Positions 38,138 through 47,751 of a stretch of 64,000 nucleotides of DNA are shown here, in pieces; the stretch's first letter is position 1, and every line of letters starts with the position of its first letter. The position numbers and the translations under genes are program-made. Under the pieces are notes generated by a model. It was given only the letters and a program-made list of their open reading frames with translations. It was not told the DNA's origin and searched no databases. The DNA is from Luteibacter sp. UNCMF331Sha3.1 (GTDB lineage: Bacteria > Pseudomonadota > Gammaproteobacteria > Xanthomonadales > Rhodanobacteraceae): positions 118,083 to 182,082 of the forward strand of contig NZ_FOBU01000001.1 of assembly GCF_900109915.1 (NCBI RefSeq), in the 5' to 3' direction.

Positions 38138-40501
38138 ATGACATCATTCGCGCGTCTTCCCCACCGCGCGCCGATCGCCCTCGCCTGCGCCCTGCTGGCG
38201 GTGGGTACGATCGGCACCGGTTACGCGGCCACAGAGAAACCGAAGTCGTCGGCCAGCGTCGACATCGCCAGCCCGCTCGTCGGCACCGCGCCGCTCGATC
38301 GCCAGGAACTGATCGGCAACTCGCCGCCCCCGGGCGAACCGCTCTACACCGGCATGACCACGCCCGGCGCGAGCCTTCCCGAGAGCGCCACCGAGGCCGC
38401 TCCCGTCAACATCAACGCGGACCTCGGCTTTGCCACGGGTGTCCCCGTCGCCTACGACTATCGCCGCCCGGCGATGATCGGATTCACCGGTGGTGGCTCC
38501 ACGTATGGCGCGCGCGGCGCGCCGATGGTGATGCCCGTCGTCGGCGACTGGACCGTGCCGCCGGACTACGCCACTTCCTATTACGACAAGGCGACCGAAA
38601 AGGCGTCGCCCGGTTACTACGCCGTCGATCTCGCCACGTTCCACACCAGGGTGGAGCTCACCGCGACGCAGTGGACGAGCCTGATGCGCTTCACGTTCCC
38701 CGAGAGCCACCGCTCCAACGTGGTGGTGAACCTCCGGCGCGCCGGGGGCGACGTGGAAGTGGTCGGTGACCGCGTCATCCGCGGCGTCGCGACCGCCGGT
38801 CGCCGCGACCGCGACGCCGACGGCCCCTATTTCGTCGCCGAGTTCTCGAAGCCGTTCACGATTTTCGGTACGTTCCACGCCGAGATCACGGACAAGGGCG
38901 AAGGCCTCGGTCGCGAAGACGTCGAAGCCGGACGCCGCAAGATCGCCGGCGACTACGCCGGGGCGTACGTCACCTTCGACACGAAGCAAGGCGACCAGGT
39001 CACGGTGCGCATCGCGCACGGCCACAGCGCCGAGGAAGCCGAACAGCGCCTGCATGCGCAGGACAGCGACACGGATTTCGATCGCGTGCATGCGAAGGCG
39101 CGTGCGACCTGGGCCGACCTCTTCGACCGCGTTCAGGTCACCGGCGGCACGCCGAAGCAGCGCATGCTGTTCTATTCCACGATGTACCACTCGTTCGCGA
39201 GCCCGCGCATGATCGCACGCAAGGGTGAGCACTACATCGACGCGCAGGGCAAGGATCAGATCGCCGATTACGACCATTACGGACCGGTGCCCTTCTGGGA
39301 CACGGGCCGCAACCAGATCGCGCTGCTGATGCTGATGCAGCCGAAGGTCGTGCAGGACGTCATGCGTTCCGAGCTCGATCGCGCCCGCGAGCGCGGCTAC
39401 ATGAACACGTCGTTCCACGGCGACCATGCCGTGTTCCTGTACGACGGCGCCTGGCAGCGCGGCATCGACTTCGATTACGCCGCCGCGTACGAGTATCTGC
39501 GCAAGAACGCCACCGACCCGAAGGGCCCGCGTGGTTACCTCGCCGAGTACGACAAGCAGGGCTGGATCTCGGACATCGTGCCCGACGGCAATCCCAGCCC
39601 GCCCTATGCCGGCGGCAAGGCCGGCGTGGCCAAGACGCTCGAGTATTCGTGGGACGATCACGCCCTCGCCGACTTCGCGCGGCGCCTCGGCAAGACCGAG
39701 GACGCGGCGATGTTCGAAAAGCGCGCATCGAATTTCCGCAACGTGTTCGATCCGTCGGTCGGGTTCTTCCGCGGCCGCACGGCCGACGGCAAGTGGATCT
39801 CACCCTTCGATCCGGGCGAGCCGTACTACAACTTCATGATGAAGGAAGGCTCGGGCTGGTCGACGCTGTGGCTCGTGCCGCAGGACGTGCAGGGCCTGAT
39901 CGACCTGCTGGGCGGTCGCGACGCGTTCAACGCCAAGCTCGACGCGTTCTTCTCCACGCCGTACACCGCCAAGGGCATCTGCCGCGACTGCACGGGCCTG
40001 ATCGGCCAGTACGTGCACGGCAACCAGCCCGACCAGCAGGCCGCGTACCTCTACGCGTGGAGCGGACAGCCCTGGAAAACGCAGGCGCTCGTCCGGCGCA
40101 TCCTGGCCGACATGTACGGCAGCGATGCCACCGGTTATGGCTATCCGGGCATGGACGACCAGGGATCCACTTCGTCGTGGTACGTGCTCAGCGCGATGGG
40201 TTTCTACCCCGTCGATCCGGCGACGCCCGATTACATCATCGGCAGCCCGATCTTCGACGACGTGCGCCTGCGCCTCGGTAACGGCAAGACGCTGGAAATC
40301 GTCGCGCGGAACAACTCGGCGAAGAACATGTACATCCAGTCGGCGAAGCTCAACGGCAAGCCGTGGACGAAACCGTGGTTCAGCCACGCCGACATCGCGA
40401 ACGGCGCCACGCTGGAACTCGTCATGGGCCCCACGCCGAGCAAGACCTGGGGCACCGACCCGAACGATGCGCCGCCGTCCATGTCGGCGGCCAGGCAGTG
40501 A
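38138..40501 (+). CDS. GH92 alpha-mannosidase, secreted (glycan locus)
   Basis: A 787-residue exo-alpha-mannosidase with a signal peptide (cleavage near GYA-ATE). Family features are the YHSFASPRM and DTGRNQ segments, EGSGWSTLWLVP-type positions and SSWYVLSAMGFYPV near the C-terminus. It is more distant from the GH92 at 26218, so the two probably have different linkage preference. AAGGAA lies 5 nt before the ATG, partly in a hairpin. It follows the TonB receptor and precedes a GH2 gene, all on one strand. Confidence 0.9.
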   Translation: MTSFARLPHRAPIALACALLAVGTIGTGYAATEKPKSSASVDIASPLVGTAPLDRQELIGNSPPPGEPLYTGMTTPGASLPESATEAAPVNINADLGFATGVPVAYDYRRPAMIGFTGGGSTYGARGAPMVMPVVGDWTVPPDYATSYYDKATEKASPGYYAVDLATFHTRVELTATQWTSLMRFTFPESHRSNVVVNLRRAGGDVEVVGDRVIRGVATAGRRDRDADGPYFVAEFSKPFTIFGTFHAEITDKGEGLGREDVEAGRRKIAGDYAGAYVTFDTKQGDQVTVRIAHGHSAEEAEQRLHAQDSDTDFDRVHAKARATWADLFDRVQVTGGTPKQRMLFYSTMYHSFASPRMIARKGEHYIDAQGKDQIADYDHYGPVPFWDTGRNQIALLMLMQPKVVQDVMRSELDRARERGYMNTSFHGDHAVFLYDGAWQRGIDFDYAAAYEYLRKNATDPKGPRGYLAEYDKQGWISDIVPDGNPSPPYAGGKAGVAKTLEYSWDDHALADFARRLGKTEDAAMFEKRASNFRNVFDPSVGFFRGRTADGKWISPFDPGEPYYNFMMKEGSGWSTLWLVPQDVQGLIDLLGGRDAFNAKLDAFFSTPYTAKGICRDCTGLIGQYVHGNQPDQQAAYLYAWSGQPWKTQALVRRILADMYGSDATGYGYPGMDDQGSTSSWYVLSAMGFYPVDPATPDYIIGSPIFDDVRLRLGNGKTLEIVARNNSAKNMYIQSAKLNGKPWTKPWFSHADIANGATLELVMGPTPSKTWGTDPNDAPPSMSAARQ

Positions 40502-40520
40502 ATCGATAAGGACGTAACGG

Positions 40521-42386
40521 ATGAAGAACACGATGAAACGGAAAGGCGTGAGCACGTGCGTCGGTCTCGCGCTGGCGATGGGCCTGACCTCGATGGCGAT
40601 GGCGGCCGACAAGCCGGCGGTGTGGAACGGCATGACGCCACCGCTCGCCACGCCGTGGACGGCCGAGGTCTCCCCGGACAACGCCCTGCCCGAATACCCG
40701 CGGCCACAACTGGCCCGTCCGTCGCTCGAGCACCCGCAGTGGCTCAACCTCAACGGCCTGTGGGAATTCTCGGCGACGACGAGCGACGCGAAGCCGGTCT
40801 TCGGCCAGGCGCTGAAGGACAAGGTACTGGTGCCTTATCCCATCGAGTCGGTGCTTTCGGGCGTGCAGAAGCACGCGGACTTCATGGTCTACCGGAAGAT
40901 GGTCGACGTGCCCGCCGCTTTTACGGCGAACGGCCAGCACGTGCAGCTGAACTTCGGTGCGGTGGCGCAGGAAGCCACCGTCTACGTCAACGGCAAGCAG
41001 GTCGCCAAGCACAAGGGTGGCTACACGTCGTTCAGCGCGGACATCACGTCCGCCCTGCGACCGGGCGGCCCGCAGGAAATCGTCGTCGCGGTGCATGCGC
41101 CCGTCGACAGCGAGAACGTGATGGTCGGCAAGCAGCGCCTGAAGCCCGAAGGCATCTTCTACACGGCGGCCTCGGGCATCTGGCAGACGGTGTGGATCGA
41201 GCCCGTCGCGGCCACGCGTCTCGCGCAGCTGACGTTCACGCCGGCGACCGGCCTCGACGCGTTCACGGTGACCCCGCGCGTGCAGGGCGACGCGGCGAAG
41301 GCCATGCTGCACGTCACGGCCTTCGCCGACGGCAAGCCCGTCGGCGAGGCGAATGGCCCGGCCGGCAAACCGCTGAAGCTCGCGATCGACAAGCCGCACC
41401 TGTGGACGCCGGACGACCCGTTTCTCTATACCTTCAAGGCCACGCTCTCGAACGGCAGCCAGCACGACGAGGTCACCAGCTACGCCGGCATGCGCACGAT
41501 CGCGATCCAGAAGGTGGGAGGCCGCAACCGCATCGTGCTCAACGGCAAGCCGACGTTCCTGCTCGCGACACTCGATCAGGGCTACTGGCCCGACGGCCTG
41601 CACACGGCGCCCACCGACGCGGCGCTGAAGTTCGACGTGCAGAAGACGAAGGACTTCGGCTTCAACACCATCCGCAAGCACATCAAGGTGGAGCCGGCGC
41701 GCTGGTACTACTGGACCGACCGCCTCGGCCTGATGGTCTGGCAGGACATGCCCTCCCTTCCCAACGGCCACAACGAGAAGCTCACGGATGCGGACAAGGC
41801 CGGCTTCCGTGCCGACGTGACGTCGATCGTGGAGCAGCTGAAGGGTGAGACGTCGATCGTGGGCTGGATCCCATTCAACGAAGGCTGGGGCCAGTGGAGC
41901 ATCCCCGCCGCGGCCGAACTGGCGGCGCAGATCAAGAAGCTGGATCCCTCGCGCATCGTCAATGCACGCAGCGGCCTGAACTGCTGCGACACGAAGGGCG
42001 ACCCGAAGGCGGGCGACGTCTACGATGTCCACGACTACCAGGGCCCCGGCCTGCCGAAGCCCGATGCCACCCGTGCCTCGATGGATGGCGAGCATGGCGG
42101 ACTGACGCTGGGCGTGCCCGGCCACCTCTGGCCCAACACGGCCATCAATCCCTATGGCGAAGTGAAGGACAGCCAGGCACTGACCGATGGCTATGTCGCC
42201 AACACCGCCGTGTTGCGCGACAAGGGCATGGTCGTCGGGATGTCCGGTAGCGTGTACACGCAGATCACGGACGTCGAGGGCGAGCACAACGGCCTGTACA
42301 CCTACGACCGCAAGGTCGAGAAGCTGGACGAGGCCAAGGTGCGCGCGATCAACGAAGCGGTGATCCAGGCCGGCGCCAGGCCGTAA
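40521..42386 (+). CDS. Glycoside hydrolase family 2 protein, secreted
   Basis: A 621-residue beta-glycosidase of family 2 with a signal peptide (about residues 1-28). A sugar-binding-like domain at about 60-200, a beta-sandwich, then the TIM barrel with the acid/base glutamate in IPFNEGWGQW. The nucleophile is probably the glutamate in MDGEHGGL. Family 2 includes beta-galactosidases, beta-glucuronidases and beta-mannosidases; the neighbours suggest the beta-mannosidase role in N-glycan or mannan breakdown, but this is not proven. Third gene of the locus, 19 bp after GH92. Confidence 0.85.
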   Translation: MKNTMKRKGVSTCVGLALAMGLTSMAMAADKPAVWNGMTPPLATPWTAEVSPDNALPEYPRPQLARPSLEHPQWLNLNGLWEFSATTSDAKPVFGQALKDKVLVPYPIESVLSGVQKHADFMVYRKMVDVPAAFTANGQHVQLNFGAVAQEATVYVNGKQVAKHKGGYTSFSADITSALRPGGPQEIVVAVHAPVDSENVMVGKQRLKPEGIFYTAASGIWQTVWIEPVAATRLAQLTFTPATGLDAFTVTPRVQGDAAKAMLHVTAFADGKPVGEANGPAGKPLKLAIDKPHLWTPDDPFLYTFKATLSNGSQHDEVTSYAGMRTIAIQKVGGRNRIVLNGKPTFLLATLDQGYWPDGLHTAPTDAALKFDVQKTKDFGFNTIRKHIKVEPARWYYWTDRLGLMVWQDMPSLPNGHNEKLTDADKAGFRADVTSIVEQLKGETSIVGWIPFNEGWGQWSIPAAAELAAQIKKLDPSRIVNARSGLNCCDTKGDPKAGDVYDVHDYQGPGLPKPDATRASMDGEHGGLTLGVPGHLWPNTAINPYGEVKDSQALTDGYVANTAVLRDKGMVVGMSGSVYTQITDVEGEHNGLYTYDRKVEKLDEAKVRAINEAVIQAGARP

Positions 42387-42393
42387 GCATCGT

Positions 42394-42435
42394 ATCGAAG
42401 CGGGACGTCAGCGCACGCCCTCGTCCCGCTTCGAT
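42394..42435. terminator. Inverted repeat closing the glycan locus
   Basis: Perfect 14-bp arms ATCGAAGCGGGACG (42394-42407) and its complement (42422-42435), loop 14 nt. It overlaps the last codons of the small minus-strand gene. No T run, so it may be a factor-dependent or bidirectional end. Confidence 0.6.
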
Positions 42436-42563
42436 GCCTTGTCCATCTTTTCCTCGCCCTCCTTGATGGCCTTGTCGCGCTTGTCCTGCTGCGGCTTGTC
42501 CTGATTCGCGACGTCGTTGTCGTTGCGGTCGCCCGATTGGGGTTTGTGGGTCTGGTCGGCCAT
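42408..42563 (-). CDS. Small charged hydrophilic protein (51 aa)
   Basis: Short gene that encodes MADQTHKPQSGDRNDNDVAN and continues with repeated Lys-Asp-Lys and Glu-Glu-Lys, no hydrophobic segment and no Cys. The ATG is preceded by GGAG at a good distance, and codon use is that of the genome. Probably an intrinsically disordered protein; a stress or desiccation role is only a guess. Its last codons form one arm of a 14-bp inverted repeat. Confidence 0.55.
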   Translation of the reverse strand: MADQTHKPQSGDRNDNDVANQDKPQQDKRDKAIKEGEEKMDKASKRDEGVR

Positions 42564-42720
42564 GTGAGTGTTCTCCGCGTGGTGTTCGATGGCAGCATCG
42601 CCCGGCCGGCGTGTGCGCGGTCGTAAACGACCGTGAAGGGCGGCGCACGAAATCGGGGTCCTGTCCCCACCCCCTCTTCAGATCGCCGGGGCCACGATGT
42701 GGCTTTCCCCGGAGACGACG

Positions 42721-43884
42721 ATGAAGGCACTCACCTATCACGGTTCCAAGGACGTTCGCGTCGAGACCATGCCCGATCCGACGATCCTGGCCGGCGACGA
42801 CGTACTGCTTCGCGTGACGGCCACCGCGATCTGCGGCTCCGACCTTCACCTCTACCACGGCAAGATCCCCGAAACGAAACACGGCGACATCTTCGGCCAC
42901 GAGTTCATGGGCATCGTCGAAGAAGCCGGCCCCGACGTGACGAACGTCCGTGTCGGCGATCGCGTCGTGATTCCCTTTGTCATCGCATGCGGCAAGTGTT
43001 TCTTCTGCGAGAACGATCTCTTCGCGGCGTGCGAAACCACCAATCCGGATCAGGGTGCCAGCTTGCGCAAGCGCGCGAAGATGACGCCGCCGGCCGCGCT
43101 GTTCGGCTATTCGCACCTCTACGGCGGCGTACCCGGCGGTCAGGCGGAGTTCGTGCGCGTACCGAAGGCGAACGTGGGTCCCTTCAAGGTGCCGGGCAGT
43201 CTCGCGGACGAGCGCGTGCTGTTCCTGTCCGACATTCTTCCCACCGGCTACCAGGCGGTGCTCAACGCGAAGATCGGACGGGGCTCCAGCGTGGCGATCT
43301 TCGGTGCCGGACCCGTCGGCCTCATGGCCGCCGCCTGTGCCCGCATGCTCGGCGCCGAGCGCATCTTCATGGTCGACTCCGAGCCGTATCGTCTGGACTT
43401 CGCCGTCACCGCGTTCGACGTGATCCCCGTCGACTTCGGTCACGTCGATCCGTCGGAATTCATCCTCGAACAGACGGCCGGTCGCGGCGTCGACGCGTCG
43501 ATCGACGCCGTCGGTTTCGAGGCAAAGGGCAGCACGACCGAAACCGTGCTGAGCACGCTGAAGCTCGAAACGAGCTCCGGCGAAGTCGTCCGTCAGTGCA
43601 TCAGCGCGACGCGGCGCGGCGGTGTCGTGAGCATTCCGGGCGTGTACGCGGGTTTCATCCACGCCTTCCTGATCGGCGACGCCTTCGACAAGGGCCTGAC
43701 CCTGGCGATGGGGCAGACGCACGTCCAGAAATTCCTGCCCGAGCTGCTGGAGTTCATCGAAGAAGGCAAGCTGCAGCCCGACATCATCATCTCGCACCGC
43801 ATGAAGCTCGCCGATGCGGCACGCGGCTACGAGATCTTCGACAAGAAGGAAGAAGACTGCCGGAAGGTGGTGCTGACTCCGTGA
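42721..43884 (+). CDS. Zinc-dependent alcohol dehydrogenase (formaldehyde-dehydrogenase like)
   Basis: A 387-residue medium-chain dehydrogenase. Catalytic zinc residues are in ICGSDLH and GHEFMG, the structural zinc site has all four cysteines in [15 protein letters not shown], and the NAD(P) motif is [10 protein letters not shown]. The layout recalls glutathione-independent formaldehyde dehydrogenases. The ATG at 42721 is preceded by GGAGA; an earlier in-frame ATG has no such site. The substrate is unknown. It converges on the SDR gene. Confidence 0.88.
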   Translation: MKALTYHGSKDVRVETMPDPTILAGDDVLLRVTATAICGSDLHLYHGKIPETKHGDIFGHEFMGIVEEAGPDVTNVRVGDRVVIPFVIACGKCFFCENDLFAACETTNPDQGASLRKRAKMTPPAALFGYSHLYGGVPGGQAEFVRVPKANVGPFKVPGSLADERVLFLSDILPTGYQAVLNAKIGRGSSVAIFGAGPVGLMAAACARMLGAERIFMVDSEPYRLDFAVTAFDVIPVDFGHVDPSEFILEQTAGRGVDASIDAVGFEAKGSTTETVLSTLKLETSSGEVVRQCISATRRGGVVSIPGVYAGFIHAFLIGDAFDKGLTLAMGQTHVQKFLPELLEFIEEGKLQPDIIISHRMKLADAARGYEIFDKKEEDCRKVVLTP

Positions 43885-43905
43885 GCGTAAGGCGACGCGC
43901 GCCGA

Positions 43906-44712
43906 TCAGAGTGTCGGCGTCGCGCCGCCATCGACACGGAATATCGTTCCCGTCATGAAGTCGTTCAGCGGGCTGGCGAGCATGCAGGTCACGAACGCGA
44001 TGTCGTCGGGCATGCCCGTCCGGTGCACGGTCTGTTTCACGACGTTGCGAAGGATGTGCGCCCTGCCGACATTCGGATCCTCGCTCCCGAGCTGCCGTGC
44101 CGTCATCGCGAACCATTCGTCGAGCTGCGGTGTGTAGATCAGTCCCGGCATGATCGCATTGGCCGTGACGCCGCTGCCCTCCAGCGATTTCGAGAGGCTT
44201 AGCGTCAGGTTGTTCAGCGCGGCCTTCGCGGCGCCGTAGGCGGCGAACTGATGGTGGGGCGAAATGGCGTTGCGCGACGAGATCTGGATGACGCGCCCCC
44301 AACTTTTATCGCGCATCGCCGGCACGAATGCCTTGATCAACCGCACGGCCGCCAGCGTGTTGGAACCATAGTTATCGGCCCACTCGTCGAGCGAAGCACC
44401 AAACCAGTCGGGATGCGACACGTCGCTGGATCCGCCGACGTTGTTCACCAGGATGTCGATCGTGCCGAAGGCCGCGCGTGCTTCGTGGACCATCGCTTCC
44501 GCTTGGCCGGGCACGGCCAGGTCGCCGAGGCACAACGCCGCCGTCCCGCCCGCACCTTCGATCGCTGCGACCACCGCTTCGGCGCGTTGCCGATGACGAC
44601 CGTGTACGACGACGGCGACACCCTCCCGGGCGAGTGCCAGCGCGATGGCTGCACCGATGCCGGAGCTGCTGCCCGTGACGAGTGCGGTCTTACCTGCGAG
44701 TTTCAGATCCAT
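43906..44712 (-). CDS. SDR-family oxidoreductase
   Basis: A 268-residue short-chain dehydrogenase with TGSSSGIG, NNVGG (NNAG-like), Ser in ISSRNA and Tyr-x3-Lys in YGAAK. The start at MDLKLAGKTALVTG is preferred because the alternative, nine codons upstream, lies inside a TATACT-type promoter/operator. It is divergent from the TetR gene at 44791 and probably repressed by it. Confidence 0.87.
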   Translation of the reverse strand: MDLKLAGKTALVTGSSSGIGAAIALALAREGVAVVVHGRHRQRAEAVVAAIEGAGGTAALCLGDLAVPGQAEAMVHEARAAFGTIDILVNNVGGSSDVSHPDWFGASLDEWADNYGSNTLAAVRLIKAFVPAMRDKSWGRVIQISSRNAISPHHQFAAYGAAKAALNNLTLSLSKSLEGSGVTANAIMPGLIYTPQLDEWFAMTARQLGSEDPNVGRAHILRNVVKQTVHRTGMPDDIAFVTCMLASPLNDFMTGTIFRVDGGATPTL

Positions 44713-44730
44713 ACGGGAGCCCGGTCGATA

Positions 44731-44748
44731 TGTATACACTAGTATACT
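44731..44748. promoter_or_regulatory. TetR operator-like site between SDR and TetR genes
   Basis: GTATAC-ACTA-GTATAC (44732-44747) with outer bases T and T. It also carries TATACT -10-like hexamers on both strands, so a bound repressor would block both promoters. Confidence 0.5.
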
Positions 44749-44790
44749 TACCGAGCGACCTATGTCTACAGCTGTTTACTTGAGGAAGCC

Positions 44791-45372
44791 ATGACGAACG
44801 ACGCACCCGTTAGACGCCGCGACGCCGCCGCGACGCGCGCCGCCATCCTGATGTCGGCGCGACGGGCTTTCGCCGCCCGCGGGTACGACGGTGCCGGGGT
44901 GCGCGACATCGCCGAACAGGCCGGCGTGACGGCGATGCTCGTCAATCGCTACTTCGGGTCGAAGGAAGCCCTCTTCACCGAGGCGGTGGCGGTGACGTTC
45001 GCCGACCCGCAGATCCTCCGCGACGATGTCCTCGCGTCGCCGACGCGGGCTCACGACCTGGCAGAGGTGCTTATCGCCGAAACCACCGGCGACGGGTTGC
45101 GCCTCGAAGGATTCCTCATCCTGCTCAGGTCGTCCGGCAATCCGCGCGCCGTCGCGATCTGTCGCGAGCAGATCGAGCGACATCAGCAGCGACGGCTGGC
45201 GAGCACCGTCGACGCCACCGATGCGGCGGAGCGCGCGGCGGTCGCGCTGTCGCTCATCGCCGGCTTCCAGTTCATGCGTCAGATGGTCGGCCTCGGCGCG
45301 CTCGACGCGTCGTCTCCGGATCGCCTCGCCGCCGTGCTGACGCCGGCGCTAGCGGCCCTGCTCGACGCGTGA
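44791..45372 (+). CDS. TetR-family regulator
   Basis: A 193-residue repressor. The DNA-binding domain lies at about residues 10-55, with AFAARGYDGAGVRDIAEQAG and NRYFGSKEALF, followed by a variable ligand domain. GAGGAAG precedes the ATG. It is divergent from an SDR, with a palindromic operator in the 78-bp gap, so local control is likely. This is the second divergent TetR-SDR pair in the window. Confidence 0.88.
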   Translation: MTNDAPVRRRDAAATRAAILMSARRAFAARGYDGAGVRDIAEQAGVTAMLVNRYFGSKEALFTEAVAVTFADPQILRDDVLASPTRAHDLAEVLIAETTGDGLRLEGFLILLRSSGNPRAVAICREQIERHQQRRLASTVDATDAAERAAVALSLIAGFQFMRQMVGLGALDASSPDRLAAVLTPALAALLDA

Positions 45373-45452
45373 CCGCGGCGCACGCGGTGGGTTTTCACTA
45401 GCCCGCCGCCCCCGATCCGGCCTACCCTGCGACGTCGGCAATGGGGTGAATC

Positions 45453-47174
45453 ATGGCGATTCTCGTCTCCGTCAACGTAGGTGGCGTGCGCGATCTCGAC
45501 TGGGGCGGACGGCGCGTGCCGAGCGGTATCGACAAACGCCCGGTGGACGGTCCCGTCGCCGTCGGTGCGATCAACCTGGCGGGCGACGATCAGGCCGATC
45601 GCATGGGTCATGGCGGGGAGCATCGCGCGGTGCTGGTCTACCAGATGGCGTCGTACCGACACTGGGCCGCGTTCCTGCAACGGGACGATCTCGAGCCCGG
45701 CGGGTTCGGGGAAAACCTGACCGTCGACGGCTTATCCGACGAAGAGGTCGCGATCGGCGATCGTTTCGCGATCGGCAGCGCCGTGTTCGAGGTGACCCAG
45801 CCGCGTGTCACCTGCTACAAGCTCGGCGCGCGGCTCAAACGGCACGACATGCCTGCCCTGCTCGTCGCCCATCGCCGACCGGGTTTCTACATGCGTGTGA
45901 TCCGGCAGGGCACGATATGCGCGGGAGACACGATCGCACGCGTCGCCACGGCCGCGACGCGTATGAGTGTCGCCGACATCGACACCCTGCTCTACCGCGA
46001 ACCGCGCCCGCGCGACCTGCTCGAACGCGCCATCGCGATACCGGCACTGAGCGAAGGCTGGCGGGGCTCGTTTCGCGGTTACCTGAACACGCCCGCCGTC
46101 GAGGTGTCCACACCCGCGTGGCCGGGGTTTCGCGGCCTTCGGCTGCTGTCGCGCACGCCAACGGGTTCCGACATCTGCGCGTTCGTGCTCGGCGCGCCCG
46201 ACGGCACGCCGTTGCCGCGCGAGCTGCCCGGCCAGCACGTGGCGGTTCGCCTGCGCCACGCCACGACCGGCCAGGTGTCGGTTCGCATGTATTCGCTGTG
46301 CGGCGGTCCACCGGGCACGTATCGCATCGGCGTGAAGCGCATCGAGGGTGGCGTCAGCGCATGGCTGCACGATCACCTCGCGGTGGGCGATTCGCTCGAC
46401 ACGAGTGCGCCACGCGGCACGTTCCTGCTCGAGTCCGACGACCGCCCGGTGGTCCTCGTGGCGGCCGGCGTGGGTGTCACGCCAATGCTGTCCATGCTTC
46501 GCGCGGTCTGCGGCGACGCGACGCGGCGCGCCCCGGTCTGGTGGATTCAGGCCGTTCGCGACGGCGCCCACCTGCCCTTCAACGACGAAGTGGAGACGCT
46601 GCTCGCCTCGGCGCCACGGGCGCGCCGGCTTCGTTTCTTCAGCGCGCCGTCGGAAGCGGACGTGCCCGGCGTCGCCTTCGAACACGCCGGTCGCCTGACG
46701 CTCGACGTCCTCACGAGGGAGGGCGTGCCCCTCGACGCGGCGTTCTACGTCTGCGGGCCCGATGCCATGATGACCGCCATGGGCACGGCGCTCCGGAACG
46801 CGGGCGCGTCGCCCGCCGCGATCCATCAGGAGACGTTCGGGTCGCTCGACGCGTTCGCGCCCGGCCTCGATGCCCGCACGTCACGCCCTCCCCACGCGCC
46901 CGAAGGCGAGCAAGGCGGCGGACCTTCGGTGACGTTCGCCCGCAGCCGCCTCACGGTGCCATGGCAGGATCGGTTCGCCTCGCTGCTGGAACTGGCGGAA
47001 GCCTGCGACGTCCCGGTGCGCTGGTCGTGCCGCACGGGCGTCTGCCACAACTGCCAGACGCCCATGCTCGATGGCGACGTGACGTACGCACCGGAACCGC
47101 TGGCCCCGCCCGATCCGGGACAGGTGCTGCTGTGCTGCGCGCGGCCGAAAGCGGCCATCGAGCTCGACCTCTGA
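45453..47174 (+). CDS. MOSC-ferredoxin reductase-ferredoxin fusion protein
   Basis: A 573-residue cytoplasmic fusion. Residues 1 to about 165 are a YiiM-like MOSC domain (molybdenum cofactor sulfur site, Cys in TQPRVTCYK). About 215-460 is a ferredoxin-NADP reductase-type flavin module (RMYSLCGG, VAAGVGVTPMLSML, FYVCGPDAMM). The C-terminus is a plant-type 2Fe-2S ferredoxin with C526, C531, C534 and C561 or C562. It is probably a molybdenum cofactor-dependent detoxifying reductase with its own electron supply from NAD(P)H. The substrate may be an N-hydroxylated compound, by analogy to YiiM; not shown. Confidence 0.87.
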   Translation: MAILVSVNVGGVRDLDWGGRRVPSGIDKRPVDGPVAVGAINLAGDDQADRMGHGGEHRAVLVYQMASYRHWAAFLQRDDLEPGGFGENLTVDGLSDEEVAIGDRFAIGSAVFEVTQPRVTCYKLGARLKRHDMPALLVAHRRPGFYMRVIRQGTICAGDTIARVATAATRMSVADIDTLLYREPRPRDLLERAIAIPALSEGWRGSFRGYLNTPAVEVSTPAWPGFRGLRLLSRTPTGSDICAFVLGAPDGTPLPRELPGQHVAVRLRHATTGQVSVRMYSLCGGPPGTYRIGVKRIEGGVSAWLHDHLAVGDSLDTSAPRGTFLLESDDRPVVLVAAGVGVTPMLSMLRAVCGDATRRAPVWWIQAVRDGAHLPFNDEVETLLASAPRARRLRFFSAPSEADVPGVAFEHAGRLTLDVLTREGVPLDAAFYVCGPDAMMTAMGTALRNAGASPAAIHQETFGSLDAFAPGLDARTSRPPHAPEGEQGGGPSVTFARSRLTVPWQDRFASLLELAEACDVPVRWSCRTGVCHNCQTPMLDGDVTYAPEPLAPPDPGQVLLCCARPKAAIELDL

Positions 47175-47193
47175 CCCGACGCCTCTCGCGCGT

Positions 47194-47577
47194 TCAGCTC
47201 AGCACGATGAGCTGCTGGGCCACGTAACCCACGAGAAAGATCGCGACGATGACCACGAGCGTCGCCAGCACGCGTTCCGGCCCCGCACCCGAATATTCGT
47301 GCAGTTCTTCTTCGGCGATGAGCTGGCGATTGCGGCGGTAACGATGCGTGGCGAGCAACGTCATCAACGCACCGACGAGGATCAGCCCCAGCCCGACGAT
47401 CTCGGACATACGGACGTGCAACGTCGGCACGGCGTGCGCGTCGCTCCGCGCCGCGAACGCGATGAACAGGTCGAAACGCTCGATCAGGAAGCCGAAGGCC
47501 ATCACGGCGATCGCGGTACGCACCCACGCGAGGTACGTGCGCTCGTTGGCCGAGTGGTCGGTGAATCGTGGGATCAC
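47194..47577 (-). CDS. YidH/DUF202-family membrane protein
   Basis: A 127-residue inner-membrane protein with three hydrophobic segments and the family-type N-terminus (NERTYLAWVRTAIAVMAFGF). Function unknown. It converges on the MOSC fusion gene, only 19 bp apart, with no terminator visible between. Confidence 0.85.
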   Translation of the reverse strand: MIPRFTDHSANERTYLAWVRTAIAVMAFGFLIERFDLFIAFAARSDAHAVPTLHVRMSEIVGLGLILVGALMTLLATHRYRRNRQLIAEEELHEYSGAGPERVLATLVVIVAIFLVGYVAQQLIVLS

Positions 47578-47664
47578 GAGGCGTTCTCCGCTGTGCCGTG
47601 CAGGTTCGGAGAAAGAAGAAACGCATGCGCCCTCGCCGGCTGGCTTGGCGATTCCTGTCCGCCC

Positions 47665-47735
47665 GTGTGGGAGCGGCCTCGGCCGCGATTGGGTGCTCGC
47701 GGCAAGCCCTCAATCGGAGCTCGCCGCGAAGGCCA
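47665..47735. repeat. REP-like palindrome, degenerate, copy 7
   Basis: Left half GTGTGGGAGCGGCCTCGGCC is well kept; the right half is altered (CAATCGGAGCTCGCC). It lies between two minus-strand genes. Confidence 0.6.
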
Positions 47736-47751
47736 ACGCACGCCCCTGTCC

